Positions 55,734 to 64,000 of a stretch of DNA of 64,000 bases are shown here, one piece after another. The stretch's first letter is position 1; each line of letters starts with the position of its first letter. Under the pieces are notes generated by a model. It did not search any database, was not told where the DNA came from, and saw nothing but the letters and a program-made list of their open reading frames with translations. The DNA is from CAIWHR01 sp963708855 (lineage in GTDB: Bacteria; Pseudomonadota; Gammaproteobacteria; Burkholderiales; Casimicrobiaceae). The stretch lies in NCBI GenBank assembly GCA_963708855.1, contig CAVPUM010000009.1:310001-374000 (forward strand). Direction: 5' to 3'. The position numbers and the translations under genes were made by a program.

Positions 55734-57186
55734 TCGCCCCCGCCCTGCTCGTGCAAGCGCGCGCTGCCGTTCGCGCTGGCGCATCGGCATCTGGTTCGCG
55801 CCGGTCCCGGCCGGGCTCACGGCGCCCGCCTGGCACCTGTTCGCGGTGTTCGTCGCGGCGATCGCGGCGGTGCTGGTCGGGCGCGTTCCCGCTGCTCACG
55901 TCGACGATGCTGGCGGTGGCGGCGGTCGTCCTCACCGGCACGATCTCGCCCGGCGCAAGGCGTTCGGCGGCTTCGCCAACGCGAGCGTGCTGCTGGTGGT
56001 GATCGCGTTCCTCGTCGCGCAGGCGGTCGTGAAGTCGGGCCTGGGCCAGCGCATCAGCCTGTTCATGGTGAGCCGCTTCGGCCGCTCGTCGCTGGGGCTC
56101 GCCTACAGCATCGTGCTCACGGACGCGGTGATCGCGCCGGCGTTCCCGAGCAACACCGCGCGCGGCGGCGTGCTCTTCCCGGTCGTGCTGTCGGTGGCGC
56201 AGGGATCCGGTTCGCGGCCCGACGATCCCGAGGGCCGCCGGCTCGGCGGCTACCTGATGTTCTGCGCGATGGCGAGCCTTGCGGTCTCGTCCGCGCTCTG
56301 GATGACGGCCACGTCGGCCAATCCGATCGGCATCCAGGTGGCGCGGGAGTTCGGACTGGAGATCGGCTTCGGCAAGTGGCTCATCGCGGCCTCGGTGCCG
56401 GCGCTGACCGCGATCCTGCTGCTGCCGTGGGTCGTCGCGCGGATCTTCCCGCCCGGCGTGGGCGAGACGCCGGAGGCCCCGGTGGCCGCGCGCAAGGCGC
56501 TCGCGGCGCTGGGGCCGCTGTCGCGCGACGAGCGGATCACCGCGGTGGCGTTCGCGCTGATGGTCTCCGGCTGGATCTTCGCCGACGCGCTTGCAGCTCA
56601 ACGTGACCAGCATCGCCTTCGCCGGGCTCGGCGTGCTGCTGATGACCAACGTGCTGACGCTCGACGACATCGCGGCGCAGGGCGACACGCTCGCGACGTT
56701 CCTCTGGCTCGCGGTGCTGTTCGCGCTGAGCGGGCAGTTGAACGAGCTGGGGTTCATGGGCTACGCGGGCCAGCGCCTGGCGTCGCACCTGGGCGGCCTG
56801 TCGTGGCCGGTGACGTACGTGACGCTGGTCGTGCTCTACGTCGCGATCCACTACATGTTCGTGAGCCAGTCGTCGCAGGTGCTGGCGCTGCTGGGCGTGT
56901 TCCTCGACGTGGGCATCCGCGGCGGCGTCCCCGCGCCGCTGATGGCGTTCGCGCTGCTGTTCGCGAGCAGCTACTTCTCGGTCATCACGCCGCAGGGCGG
57001 CAGCCAGAACGTCATCTTCGTCGGCAGCGGCTATCTCACGCAGCGCGAGCTCTACCGGCTCGGATTGCTGATGACGCTCTTCTTCCTCGCCGTGTTCCTC
57101 GTGGTCGGAACGGCGTGGATCCTGCTCGATCACCGGGTGACGTACCGCCCCCCGATGCGTGCTCCGTGCCTGCCGTGCGCGTCTAG
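55730..57186 (+). CDS. DASS/SLC13-type anion symporter (several frame breaks)
   Basis: A ~480-residue membrane transporter recovered from several frames: IGIWFAPVPAGLTAPAWHLF, then PLLTSTMLAVAAVVLTGTIS, AFGGFANASVLLVVIAFLVA, IAPAFPSNTARGGVLFP, MTATSANPIGIQVA, and after a break near 56592 LNVTSIAFAGLGVLLMTNVL and FSVITPQGGSQNVIFVGSGY. The SNT and ITPQGG-type hairpins are the dicarboxylate/sodium symporter motifs. Breaks fall near 55785, 55890, 55955 and 56592, and the exact 3' end is uncertain because it meets arsM. Probable substrate: di- or tricarboxylates or another anion. Confidence 0.75.
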
Positions 57187-58034
57187 CTCGCGCAGCACCC
57201 GGGTGCGCAGCACGATTGCGGCTTCACGGCGCGGACGAAGGCGCTGACGAATTTGCCGTCCACCTCCTGCGCGATCGACTCGCCGTCGAACCCCTCGGCC
57301 GCCAGGAAAGCGCGCGCGTCGTCACTGCCGTACACGCGCGTGACCTCGACGTCGATGTTCCCGAATCCCGCCCGGGCGAGCTTGCTCCGGTAGTCGGCCT
57401 CCGAGAGGGCGCCCGCCACGCAGCCGACCCACAGCTCCATGCTCTTGCGAATGGCCGCCGGCACCTCGCCGCGAACGACCACGTCGGAGACCGCGAAGCG
57501 CCCGCCGGGCTTCAGCACCCGGAAGGCTTCCCGGAGCACCTGGTCCTTGTCGCCGGAAAGATTGATGACGCAGTTCGAGATGATCACGTCCACCGAGTTG
57601 TCGGGCAACGGGATGTGCTCGATCTCTCCTTTCAGGAACTCGACGTTGGTCAATCCGCTCTTGCGCCGATTCTCGTCGGCGAGCGCGAGCATCTCGTCGG
57701 TCATGTCGAGACCGTACGCCTTGCCGGTCGGGCCGACGCGCTTCGCCGAGAGCAACACGTCGATGCCGCCGCCCGATCCGAGGTCGAGGACGGTCTCGCC
57801 CGGCTTCAGCTCGGCGAGCGCGGTCGGGTTGCCGCAGCCCAGCGATGCCTCGAGGGCCGCAGCGGGCACCTCGCCCGTCTGTCCGGCGTCGTACAGGTTG
57901 GACGTGATGGGATCGCAACAGCTCGCCGCGCTGGGCGCGGTGCCGCAGCAACCGCTCTGGCCGGCCTTGACGCGCAGGGCCGCCAGCCCGTACTTCTCGC
58001 GCACGACTTCCTTCACATCGCTGGGGGCAGACAT
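57183..58034 (-). CDS. arsM: Arsenite S-adenosylmethionine methyltransferase
   Basis: 283 residues. The N-terminus has Cys pairs C29-C30 and C39-C40, and the SAM-binding motif is VLDLGSGGGIDVLLSA with YGLDMTDEML. The family cysteines that bind As(III) lie in SLGCGNP, ISNCVINLS and WVGCVAGAL. The C-terminus ends in QSCCAPGCCAS, extra metal-thiol ligands. It converts arsenite to methylated arsenicals. It follows arsR by 15 bases and should be induced by arsenite. It shares its 3' end with the convergent transporter gene. Confidence 0.93.
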   Translation of the reverse strand: MSAPSDVKEVVREKYGLAALRVKAGQSGCCGTAPSAASCCDPITSNLYDAGQTGEVPAAALEASLGCGNPTALAELKPGETVLDLGSGGGIDVLLSAKRVGPTGKAYGLDMTDEMLALADENRRKSGLTNVEFLKGEIEHIPLPDNSVDVIISNCVINLSGDKDQVLREAFRVLKPGGRFAVSDVVVRGEVPAAIRKSMELWVGCVAGALSEADYRSKLARAGFGNIDVEVTRVYGSDDARAFLAAEGFDGESIAQEVDGKFVSAFVRAVKPQSCCAPGCCAS

Positions 58035-58049
58035 GTCCGGATCCTTTCG

Positions 58050-58394
58050 TCAGTGGGCGGCCACGATGTTCCGCGGCTCGATCGCCCGGTTGCGGGTGCA
58101 GCATTCCGCATAGAGAAAACGAAGCAGCGCCTGCAGCGCTTCGGCATTGGCCGAATACCAGAGGAAGGTGCCATCGCGGCGCACGTTCACCAGATCCTCG
58201 TTCCTGAGCTTTTCCAGGTGGTGCGAGAGCGTCGAGTTCGGGATTTCAAGCTCGGTGCCGATGTCGCCGACGATCATGCCCGCCGGATGCGCCGAGAGCA
58301 GCAGGCGCATGATGCGCAGGCGCGGCTCGGTCCCCATCGCCGACAGCATGTCGGCGTAGCGGGGCACGTCGTCCGATCGGTCTCTGCCAGCCAT
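58050..58394 (-). CDS. arsR: ArsR/SmtB family repressor
   Basis: 114 residues with a winged helix-turn-helix (EPRLRIMRLLLSAHPAGM and NSTLSHHLEKLRNEDLV). The C98-C99 pair near the C-terminus in YAECCTRN is a position used for As(III) sensing in some ArsR proteins. The classic ELCVC motif in the recognition helix is absent. The ATG at 58394 has AAAGGA upstream and begins ahead of the conserved domain. It should repress arsR-arsM from the palindrome at 58425-58446. Confidence 0.9.
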   Translation of the reverse strand: MAGRDRSDDVPRYADMLSAMGTEPRLRIMRLLLSAHPAGMIVGDIGTELEIPNSTLSHHLEKLRNEDLVNVRRDGTFLWYSANAEALQALLRFLYAECCTRNRAIEPRNIVAAH

Positions 58395-58424
58395 CGCGGT
58401 CCTTTTGGGACAGGGGTCTTTCCA

Positions 58425-58446
58425 TATTTCTATGGTAATCGAAATA
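58425..58446. promoter_or_regulatory. Candidate ArsR operator
   Basis: TATTTC and GAAATA form an inverted repeat with a 10-base spacer, 31 bases upstream of the arsR start in an AT-rich island. Spacing fits a dimer of a winged-helix repressor. The assignment rests on position and symmetry. Confidence 0.55.
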
Positions 58447-58596
58447 ATGGGCATGTCAAGGGGGCGAGGACCGATGCGCCCGAAGCCGAGGCGTCCGGGC
58501 CGAAGCGGCAGCAGCGTACTCTCCGGGGGCGCGAATCGCCTGCCGAGTGCGGCACCGGATGACGCCCGGTCCCGTCCCGATTCGGCACAATGACGA

Positions 58597-60501
58597 ATGC
58601 CAAGAAACTACACGATGGGTGGGCGAACTTCCTCGCGCCCGCCCGGTGACGCATCGCCGGCGCCAGGAAGCCAGTCGTGGCGTGAGCGTCTGGGCGCATT
58701 GCGCAACCTCCCGCCGTTCCTGAAGCTGGTGTGGCGGACCAGCCCGGCGCTCACCCTCAGTCAATCCCTGCTCCGCGTCGTGCGCGCGCTGTTGCCGGTC
58801 GCGACGCTCTTCGTCGGCAAGCTGATCATCGATGAGGTCGTGGTGCTCGTGCAGGCTCCGCGCGCCGCCGACGATCCGCGGCAGTGGATCGCGAGCGGAC
58901 TGCTCGACCGCATCGGATGGCTGCTCGTGCTGGAATTCGGACTGGCGGTTCTCTCCGACGTGCTCGGTCGCGCCGTGTCTCTGCTCGACTCGCTGCTGTC
59001 GGAGCGGTTCAGCAACGAGACCAGCCTTCGGCTGATGGAGCACGCCGCCACGCTCGATCTCGAGGATTTCGAGGACAGCGAATTGCAGGATCGGCTGGAA
59101 CGTGCCCGGCGGCAGGCAGCCGGACGCACGAGCCTGATCGGGCAGCTCTTCAGCCAGGCGCAGGACGTGGTCACCGTCGCGAGCTTCGCCGCGGGGCTCG
59201 TCGTGTACGCGCCCTGGCTCATCGCGCTGCTCGCCATTGCCCTGCTGCCGGCATTCGTCGGCGAGGCCTATTTCAACGCCCAGAGCTATTCGCTCAACTA
59301 TGCGCGCACGCCGGAGCGGCGCGAGCTCGACTACGTCCGGCAGACCGGCGCGAGCGCGGAGACGGCGAAGGAAGTGAAGATCTTCGGCCTGAATGCCTTC
59401 CTGATCGAGCGCTACCGCACGCTGGCGACGAGCTTCTTCGAGGCCAATCGCCGAATCGCGCTGCGCCGCGCCGGCTGGGGCAGCCTGCTCTCGGCGATCG
59501 GGACCGTCGCCTACTACGTCGCGTACGCCTACATCGTGTGGCGCACGCTCCACGGCGACTTTTCCATCGGCGATCTGACGTTTCTTGCCGGTTCCTTCCG
59601 ACGCCTGCGGAACCTGCTGGAAAATCTGCTGATGGGATTCTCGCAAGTCGCGGGCCAGGCGCTCTATCTCGACGATCTGTTCTCGTTTTTCGAAATCCAG
59701 CCGGAAATCGTATCCCCGCCGGATCCGAGTCCATTTCCGGTCCAGATACGGGATGGATTCGCGTTCGAGAACGTAGGCTTTCGCTACCCCGGCGCCGAGC
59801 GCTGGGCGGTGCGCGGGCTGACCTTCGAGCTGCGGGCCGGCGAGATCCTGGCGCTGGTCGGCGAAAACGGTGCCGGCAAGACCACCCTGGTCAAGCTGCT
59901 GGCCCGGCTCTACGATCCGGACGAGGGCCGCATTCTGCTTGACGGTCACGATCTGCGCGAGTACGACCTCTTCGCGCTTCGTGCCAACATCGGCGTCATC
60001 TTCCAGGATTTCGTTCGTTACCACTTCACCGCCGCCGACAATATCGCCGTGGGACGCATCGAGGCGCGCGATGACCACGCGCGCATCGTCGCCGCCGCCG
60101 AACGGAGCCTCGCGGACGAGGTGATCGCCAAGCTTCCGCAAGGATACGATCAGGTCATTGGCAAGCGCTTTCGAACCGGCATCGACCTCTCCGGCGGTGA
60201 GTGGCAGAAGATCGCGATCGCACGTGCCTACATGCGCGATGCGCAGCTCCTGATCCTCGACGAGCCCACGGCCGCGCTCGACGCACGCTCGGAATTCGAG
60301 GTGTTCAGGCGTTTCAAGGAATTGAGCCAGGGCAAGACCGCGGTGCTGATTTCGCACCGCTTCTCCACCGTCCGCATGGCCGATCGCATCGTCGTGCTGA
60401 CCGACGGCGCGGTCGAGGCGACGGGTACCCATGCCGAATTGCTGGAGCAGAGAGGGCGCTACGCCGAATTGTTCGAACTGCAGGCCGCCGGCTACCGATA
60501 G
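58597..60501 (+). CDS. ABC exporter, membrane and ATPase domains fused
   Basis: 634 residues. An N-terminal transmembrane domain (about 60-360) precedes a nucleotide-binding domain (about 385-630). That domain has Walker A GENGAGKTTLVK, the signature LSGGEWQKIAIARA, Walker B LLILDEPTAALD and the switch His in SHRFST. The Q-loop is VIFQDFVRYHF. One half-transporter per chain, so it acts as a dimer exporting an unknown substrate, probably a lipid, peptide or drug. It is monocistronic in this window and intact. Confidence 0.9.
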   Translation: MPRNYTMGGRTSSRPPGDASPAPGSQSWRERLGALRNLPPFLKLVWRTSPALTLSQSLLRVVRALLPVATLFVGKLIIDEVVVLVQAPRAADDPRQWIASGLLDRIGWLLVLEFGLAVLSDVLGRAVSLLDSLLSERFSNETSLRLMEHAATLDLEDFEDSELQDRLERARRQAAGRTSLIGQLFSQAQDVVTVASFAAGLVVYAPWLIALLAIALLPAFVGEAYFNAQSYSLNYARTPERRELDYVRQTGASAETAKEVKIFGLNAFLIERYRTLATSFFEANRRIALRRAGWGSLLSAIGTVAYYVAYAYIVWRTLHGDFSIGDLTFLAGSFRRLRNLLENLLMGFSQVAGQALYLDDLFSFFEIQPEIVSPPDPSPFPVQIRDGFAFENVGFRYPGAERWAVRGLTFELRAGEILALVGENGAGKTTLVKLLARLYDPDEGRILLDGHDLREYDLFALRANIGVIFQDFVRYHFTAADNIAVGRIEARDDHARIVAAAERSLADEVIAKLPQGYDQVIGKRFRTGIDLSGGEWQKIAIARAYMRDAQLLILDEPTAALDARSEFEVFRRFKELSQGKTAVLISHRFSTVRMADRIVVLTDGAVEATGTHAELLEQRGRYAELFELQAAGYR

Positions 60502-60598
60502 CGTCGGCAAGGACCGTCCGGGTGTCGCGGGCGGGACTATCGTCGGAATGCGGCTTTCGGTCTGAGCCACCGCGCGGGATGGCTGCGAAACCGGCGAA

Positions 60599-61216
60599 TC
60601 ACAGCACGTAGCGCAGGATCGCGTAGTAATGGCAGGCGCTGCCGGCGAGCACGAACAGGTGCCAGACGCCGTGCGCATGTCTGAGCCGGGTGTCGAGCGC
60701 AAAGAAGACGATGCCGACGGTGTAGAACAGTCCGCCCGCCGCGAGCCAGGCGAATCCGGCCGGACCCAGCGCGCGCAGAAGGGGACCCACCGCCACCGCG
60801 GCCGCCCAGCCCATCAGGAGGTAGATCGCCACGGAGAGGATGCGTGCTCCGCTCCGCGGTCGCAGATCCTGCAGTCCCCCGAGCACCGCAAGGCCCCACA
60901 CGACACCGAGCAGCGACCAGCCCCACGGGCCGCGCAGCGTCACCAGGCAGAACGGGGTGTAACTGCCGGCGATGAGCAGGTAGATGCTCTGGTGGTCCAG
61001 CTTGCGCAGGATGTTCTTGGAGCGCCCGCGCAGGCTGTGGTAGAGCCCGGAGATGCTGTAGAGCGATACGAGGGTCACGCCGTAAACGGCAACGCTGACC
61101 ACCTTCCACGGGTCGCCGCCCAACGATGCCAGCACGACGAGCACGATGGCGCCCGCAAGCGCAAGGACAGCCCCGACCACGTGGGTCAGAGCATTGAGCT
61201 TCTCGCCGTAGTACAT
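60599..61216 (-). CDS. Haemolysin III (TrhA/PAQR) family membrane protein
   Basis: 205 residues with seven hydrophobic helices. The conserved metal-binding histidines are in LNALTHVVGA, SGLYHSLRG (with nearby DHQSIY, SYTPF) and HAHGVWHLFVLAGSACHYYA. The family affects membrane homeostasis; toxin activity is not implied. ATG at 61216 (MYYGEKLNALTH) matches the family start. The frame runs 35 codons further upstream with a basic, less likely leader. Confidence 0.87.
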   Translation of the reverse strand: MYYGEKLNALTHVVGAVLALAGAIVLVVLASLGGDPWKVVSVAVYGVTLVSLYSISGLYHSLRGRSKNILRKLDHQSIYLLIAGSYTPFCLVTLRGPWGWSLLGVVWGLAVLGGLQDLRPRSGARILSVAIYLLMGWAAAVAVGPLLRALGPAGFAWLAAGGLFYTVGIVFFALDTRLRHAHGVWHLFVLAGSACHYYAILRYVL

Positions 61217-61420
61217 GGATTCGCCGCTTGCCGATCGATCACGCCGTCGCACTCGGGCAAGGCCGGGGCCGCGACGACTTTCCTTAACGCGACCCGCCGC
61301 CTGTTTTTCCAATGTCTTCATGCCGACGCTGAAACGTAAAGGGCGTCATGCGTAGAATGACTGGCGCGTCGGGTATTTTGGGATTGACGCGACCTCGACA
61401 TAAAACGGAAGGATTCAGCA

Positions 61421-61612
61421 ATGATGAACTTCGGATACAACAGCATCCTGGGCGTGCTGATACTCGCTGGAGATATCTGGGCGATCATCAATATTTTCCA
61501 GAGCTCGGCGTCCAATGAGAAGAAATTGATCTGGACCCTCGTGGTGGTGGTGTTGCCCGTGCTGGGATTGATCCTGTGGTTCTTCCTCGGACCGCGGGAC
61601 GGTAAGGCTTAG
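61421..61612 (+). CDS. Small membrane protein with PLDc_N domain
   Basis: 63 residues and two membrane helices (SILGVLILAGDIWAIINIFQ and IWTLVVVVLPVLGLILWFFL) with the PLDc_N ending LWFFLGPRDGKA. This domain precedes the nuclease part in cardiolipin synthases but here is free-standing. AAGGA precedes two successive ATG codons at 61421 and 61424. Function unknown. Confidence 0.85.
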   Translation: MMNFGYNSILGVLILAGDIWAIINIFQSSASNEKKLIWTLVVVVLPVLGLILWFFLGPRDGKA

Positions 61613-61723
61613 GGCCGGCAATCGCGGACGAACGGCGGCGTTCGGCGCCGCCCGCGCGCGGCTGACCTGTTTCGCCGCCGCGTGTGCCTGGCGTGCCCGG
61701 CAGCCGCCGAATCTCCTTCCGCA

Positions 61724-62158
61724 TCAGCTGCGAATGAGGGCTTGTCTCAGCTCACGCGGCCTCTCCATCAAGTCGGCAAGTGTGTGCTCGTCCAGCGAAT
61801 CGTAGAGTGCCTCGAAGGCATTGACCAGGACGCCCTTCAGCCTGCAGGAGGATGTGATTCGGCACGCCTGCGGGTCGCCCGATAGGCACTCGACAATCGG
61901 CGCGTCGCCTTCGCTCGCACGCACGATTTCTCCGAGGCGAATCTCCTCCGGGGCTCGCGCGAGGCAAATGCCACCGCCTTTGCCCCGTACGGACTCCACG
62001 ATGCCGGCGCGCGCCAGCTGGTGGACGACCTTCTTCAGGTGGTTTTCGGAAATGCCGTAGGCGGTCGCGATTTCCGGGATCGTCGCCAGCCGCGTTCGGT
62101 CGAGCGCCAGGTACATCAGCACTCGCAGCGTGTAGTCGGAAAAGACGGTGAGCCGCAT
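61724..62158 (-). CDS. nsrR: Nitric-oxide-sensing Rrf2 repressor NsrR
   Basis: 144 residues with the Rrf2 winged helix (MRLTVFSDYTLRVLMYLAL, HLKKVVHQLARAGIVESVRG) and the three iron-sulfur ligands C91, C99 and C105 (VECLSGDPQACRITSSC). The [Fe-S] cluster is destroyed by NO, releasing the operator. It is divergent from the flavin-oxidoreductase gene, with a matching 23-base NsrR box between them at 62215. Cys spacing and the box distinguish it from IscR. Confidence 0.92.
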   Translation of the reverse strand: MRLTVFSDYTLRVLMYLALDRTRLATIPEIATAYGISENHLKKVVHQLARAGIVESVRGKGGGICLARAPEEIRLGEIVRASEGDAPIVECLSGDPQACRITSSCRLKGVLVNAFEALYDSLDEHTLADLMERPRELRQALIRS

Positions 62159-62214
62159 CGGTTCTTAAAGCGGTATGGAGAATATTGCTTTTAGAGTCGG
62201 GTCGGCGTACGATG

Positions 62215-62237
62215 AAGCTGTATTAATTATACAGCTT
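62215..62237. promoter_or_regulatory. NsrR operator
   Basis: A 23-base perfect palindrome with arms AAGCTGTAT and ATACAGCTT around TAATT. It has the length and the AAG..G.AT arms of the known NsrR consensus. It lies between nsrR and the divergent NO-response operon, 34 bases before the first plus-strand start, so NsrR likely represses that operon and possibly itself. Confidence 0.9.
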
Positions 62238-62271
62238 TACCACGATTCAAGGGAGAGCAACCATCGAGACG

Positions 62272-63102
62272 ATGCTGGAATCGGGAGTCCCTGTCGAATT
62301 GCCGAAGCCGCCGCCGGCCGCTGCTACCCGACTCACGATCGAGAACGTCATCGCGGTGCGTCACTGGACGCCGAAGTTGGTGTCGTTCCAGACGAGCCGA
62401 GCCCCTGGTTTCCGGTTCACGCCCGGGCACTACACGAGGGTTGGCCTCGGTGGTGCGGACGGCAATCTGGTCTGGCGGCCGTTTTCGGTCGTGTCCGCGG
62501 CCTACGACCCGTATCTCGAGTTCGTCGCCGTGCTCGTGCCCGGCGGGCAATTCTCCGATCTCCTGGCGGGCATCCGCGCGGGCGCCCCAATGCGCGTGGA
62601 CAAGTCCAGCTACGGCTTTCTCACGATCGACCATTTCGCGCCGGGCGAGGATCTCTGGCTCCTGGCGAGCGGCACAGGGCTCGGCCCCTTCGTTTCGATC
62701 CTGCGCGATCCGGCGACCTGGGCCGCCTTCCGGACAGTCGTCGTCGTGCACAGTGTCCGCCATGCGTGTGAACTCGCTTACCGCGACGAGATCGCGGCCA
62801 TTCCGCACGAGGAATCGACAGCGATCGAACCGGAGCGATTGCAGTACGTGCCCGTTGTCACGCGGGAATCCTGCCCAGGTGCCTTGAACGCCCGAATTCC
62901 GCAGCTTATCGAGGACGGCCGTCTCGAGTCCGCAGCGGGGATAAGCCTCGATCCGCGGCGGTCCAGGATCATGGTGTGCGGCAATCCCGAATTGGGGCAC
63001 GCGCTGCGCCGGCAACTCACCGCGCGGGACTTCCACGTCAATCGGCGCGCCACGCCGGGGCAGCTCGCGTTCGAAAACTACTGGCAAGGAACGCCAGCAT
63101 GA
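62272..63102 (+). CDS. Ferredoxin-NADP reductase-type flavoprotein (NsrR regulon)
   Basis: 276 residues. The FAD domain has FRFTPGHYTRVGL and VWRPFSVVSAAYD (RPFS flavin motif). The NADP domain has LLASGTGLGPFVSIL and RIMVCGNPELGHALR, and the end ENYW resembles the C-terminal aromatic of Fpr enzymes. It probably passes NADPH electrons to a ferredoxin-like or NO-detoxifying partner. It is the first gene behind the NsrR box, followed by the DUF2249 and nnrS genes. Confidence 0.9.
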   Translation: MLESGVPVELPKPPPAAATRLTIENVIAVRHWTPKLVSFQTSRAPGFRFTPGHYTRVGLGGADGNLVWRPFSVVSAAYDPYLEFVAVLVPGGQFSDLLAGIRAGAPMRVDKSSYGFLTIDHFAPGEDLWLLASGTGLGPFVSILRDPATWAAFRTVVVVHSVRHACELAYRDEIAAIPHEESTAIEPERLQYVPVVTRESCPGALNARIPQLIEDGRLESAAGISLDPRRSRIMVCGNPELGHALRRQLTARDFHVNRRATPGQLAFENYWQGTPA

Positions 63103-63152
63103 CCCAGGACCCATGCAGTCCCAATCCTTCAACCACAACAGGAGTTAGAGCC

Positions 63153-63412
63153 ATGCCCCAACCCGCACACGTTCACCTTTCCCCGATGCGATCTATCCTT
63201 TCGACGCGCGCGGTGTCGCCAAGCGCTTCCGGCATGCCGCCATTTTCGGGGCGCTCGACGCCCTGAATCACGGTGAGACCATGCGCTTCGTCAACGATCA
63301 CGATCCCCTTCCGCTGCTCGACCAACTCGTGACGCGATACGGTGAAACAGTCACTATCCGGTACGTCCAACGTGAACCGGGCGCGATCGTGATCGACTTC
63401 GTGAAGAACTGA
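63153..63412 (+). CDS. DUF2249 domain protein (one frame break)
   Basis: Starts MPQPAHVHLSP and, after one missing base in a CCCC run near 63184, continues DAIYPFDARGVAKRFRHAAI, with the body HGETMRFVNDHDPLPLLDQL and ending REPGAIVIDFVKN. DUF2249 proteins are small TusA-like proteins often found with NO and denitrification genes. GGAG precedes the ATG by 9 bases. It would be about 86 residues once the frame is restored. Confidence 0.8.
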
Positions 63413-63505
63413 AAGGAAATTGGTTCCTTGCCTACCTGACCGGTGTCGGGGCGCGCTCCGCGTTCGGATGCCAAGGGGGAGGGGTTTCACGGCGGTGGAG
63501 TCGCA

Positions 63506-64000
63506 ATGCCAGGGCAGCCGATGCTGAAGATTGAAGACCCCCAACCGCAGCAGAGCCCCGCTTCGACCGGGTTCGCGCTCTGGAACCTGGGCTTTCGACC
63601 GTTCTACCTGCTCGCCAGCAGCTTTGCAGCGTTGTCGATTCTGCTCTGGGTCTGCCAGTACACGGGCCATCTTCCCGCCATGTATGTGCGAAGCCCGTCG
63701 TGGCATGGCCACGAAATGCTGTACGGCTACACGCTGGCGGTGGTGGCGGGGTTCCTCCTCACGGCCGTGCGCACCTGGACCGGGAAGCCGACACCCGCGG
63801 GCCTGCCGCTGATGGCACTCGCAGCGCTTTGGGTGGCCGGCCGCGTGCTGGTACTGACGCCCTTCGCCACCACGGCCGCAGTCGTCAACGCGGCGTTTCC
63901 GGTGGCCGTCGCCATCGGGATAGGCATCCCCATCGTGCAGAGCCGGAACCGGCGCAACTACTTCTTCATCGCGCTGCTGTTGCTGCTCGGCCTCGCCGTG
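63506..64000 (+). CDS. nnrS: NnrS family haem-copper membrane protein, 5' part
   Basis: 165 codons are present before the window ends. The start MPGQPMLKIEDPQPQQSPAS leads to NLGFRPFYLLASSFAALSIL, SPSWHGHEMLYGYTLAVVAG (the conserved histidine motif) and RTWTGKPTP, all typical of NnrS. NnrS is a many-helix inner-membrane protein that protects against NO. GGAG lies 6-9 bases before the ATG at 63506; a second ATG at 63521 is possible. It is the third gene behind the NsrR box. Confidence 0.92.
   Translation, partial: MPGQPMLKIEDPQPQQSPASTGFALWNLGFRPFYLLASSFAALSILLWVCQYTGHLPAMYVRSPSWHGHEMLYGYTLAVVAGFLLTAVRTWTGKPTPAGLPLMALAALWVAGRVLVLTPFATTAAVVNAAFPVAVAIGIGIPIVQSRNRRNYFFIALLLLLGLAV

Noticed and set aside
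58456..60702. A 748-codon minus-strand frame
   Set aside because: Antisense shadow of the intact ABC exporter at 58597-60501; no recognisable motifs.
1..64000. CRISPR arrays, insertion sequences or prophage genes
   Set aside because: No regularly spaced direct repeats, transposase or phage-like proteins were found on either strand.

Overview
The window is a GC-rich chromosomal segment of a Gram-negative bacterium, most likely a betaproteobacterium (Rhodocyclales/Burkholderiales type). This is inferred from gene content: an aldehyde:ferredoxin oxidoreductase operon with its own FAD subunit, a lexA/imuAB/dnaE2 mutasome, a phasin, an NsrR regulon, outer-membrane TonB machinery and lone extracytoplasmic ABC_sub_bind proteins. 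Nothing points to a plasmid or prophage: there is no integrase, transposase, CRISPR array or rRNA. One tRNA gene, tRNA-Leu(TAA), lies at 52935-53022 on the minus strand.

Layout. 1-5.1 kb: end of a TonB receptor, a cytochrome b561, an ankyrin protein and a secreted PQQ alcohol dehydrogenase, followed by a wrecked dihaem cytochrome c. 5.3-9.7 kb: tungsten-type aldehyde oxidoreductase operon (aorA, aorB, aorC, a MoaD-like carrier and a small conserved protein), preceded by a broken copy of the aorA start. 9.9-26.5 kb: a sparse, signalling-rich stretch (SAM-cyclase-AAA-TPR regulator, two substrate-binding proteins, a GAF histidine kinase, an MBL-REC fusion, a PAS hybrid kinase) separated by long intergenic regions with degenerate dispersed repeats. 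26.5-32 kb: truncated yihY, a second aorC-like flavoprotein, and coxD/coxE/xdhC-type maturation genes. 32-37 kb (minus strand): an arsS radical-SAM cluster with a fused double transferase, a TVP38 protein and a disulfide oxidoreductase. 37-46.6 kb: the SOS mutasome, with dnaE2 and the lexA-gst-voc-imuA-imuB unit under identical LexA boxes, interrupted by an M14 peptidase. 46.7-57 kb: zinc alcohol dehydrogenase, phasin, GGDEF/EAL protein, lipoproteins, tRNA, flavin reductase and a DASS-type transporter. 57-64 kb: arsM-arsR, an ABC exporter, a haemolysin-III protein, and the NsrR-controlled nitric-oxide response (nsrR, flavin reductase, DUF2249, nnrS) running off the right edge.

How it fits together. 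Several modules are coherent: alcohol and aldehyde oxidation (PQQ dehydrogenase, AOR, zinc alcohol dehydrogenase); arsenic methylation and possibly arsenosugar synthesis (arsM/arsR and, 23 kb away, arsS); NO detoxification (nsrR box plus fpr-like gene, DUF2249, nnrS); and SOS translesion synthesis. The mutasome is the most unusual part. It carries three copies of a roughly 60-70 bp palindromic element: one overlapping the lexA start, one exactly filling the gap before imuA, and one inside imuB in frame.

A caution for the reader: more than twenty single-base reading-frame breaks are scattered over otherwise well conserved genes, many at short C/G runs. These look more like consensus errors (or slippage) than decay, so those genes are annotated across the breaks. 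Only the dihaem cytochrome, the aorA fragment and the gene at 53.3 kb are called pseudogenes.
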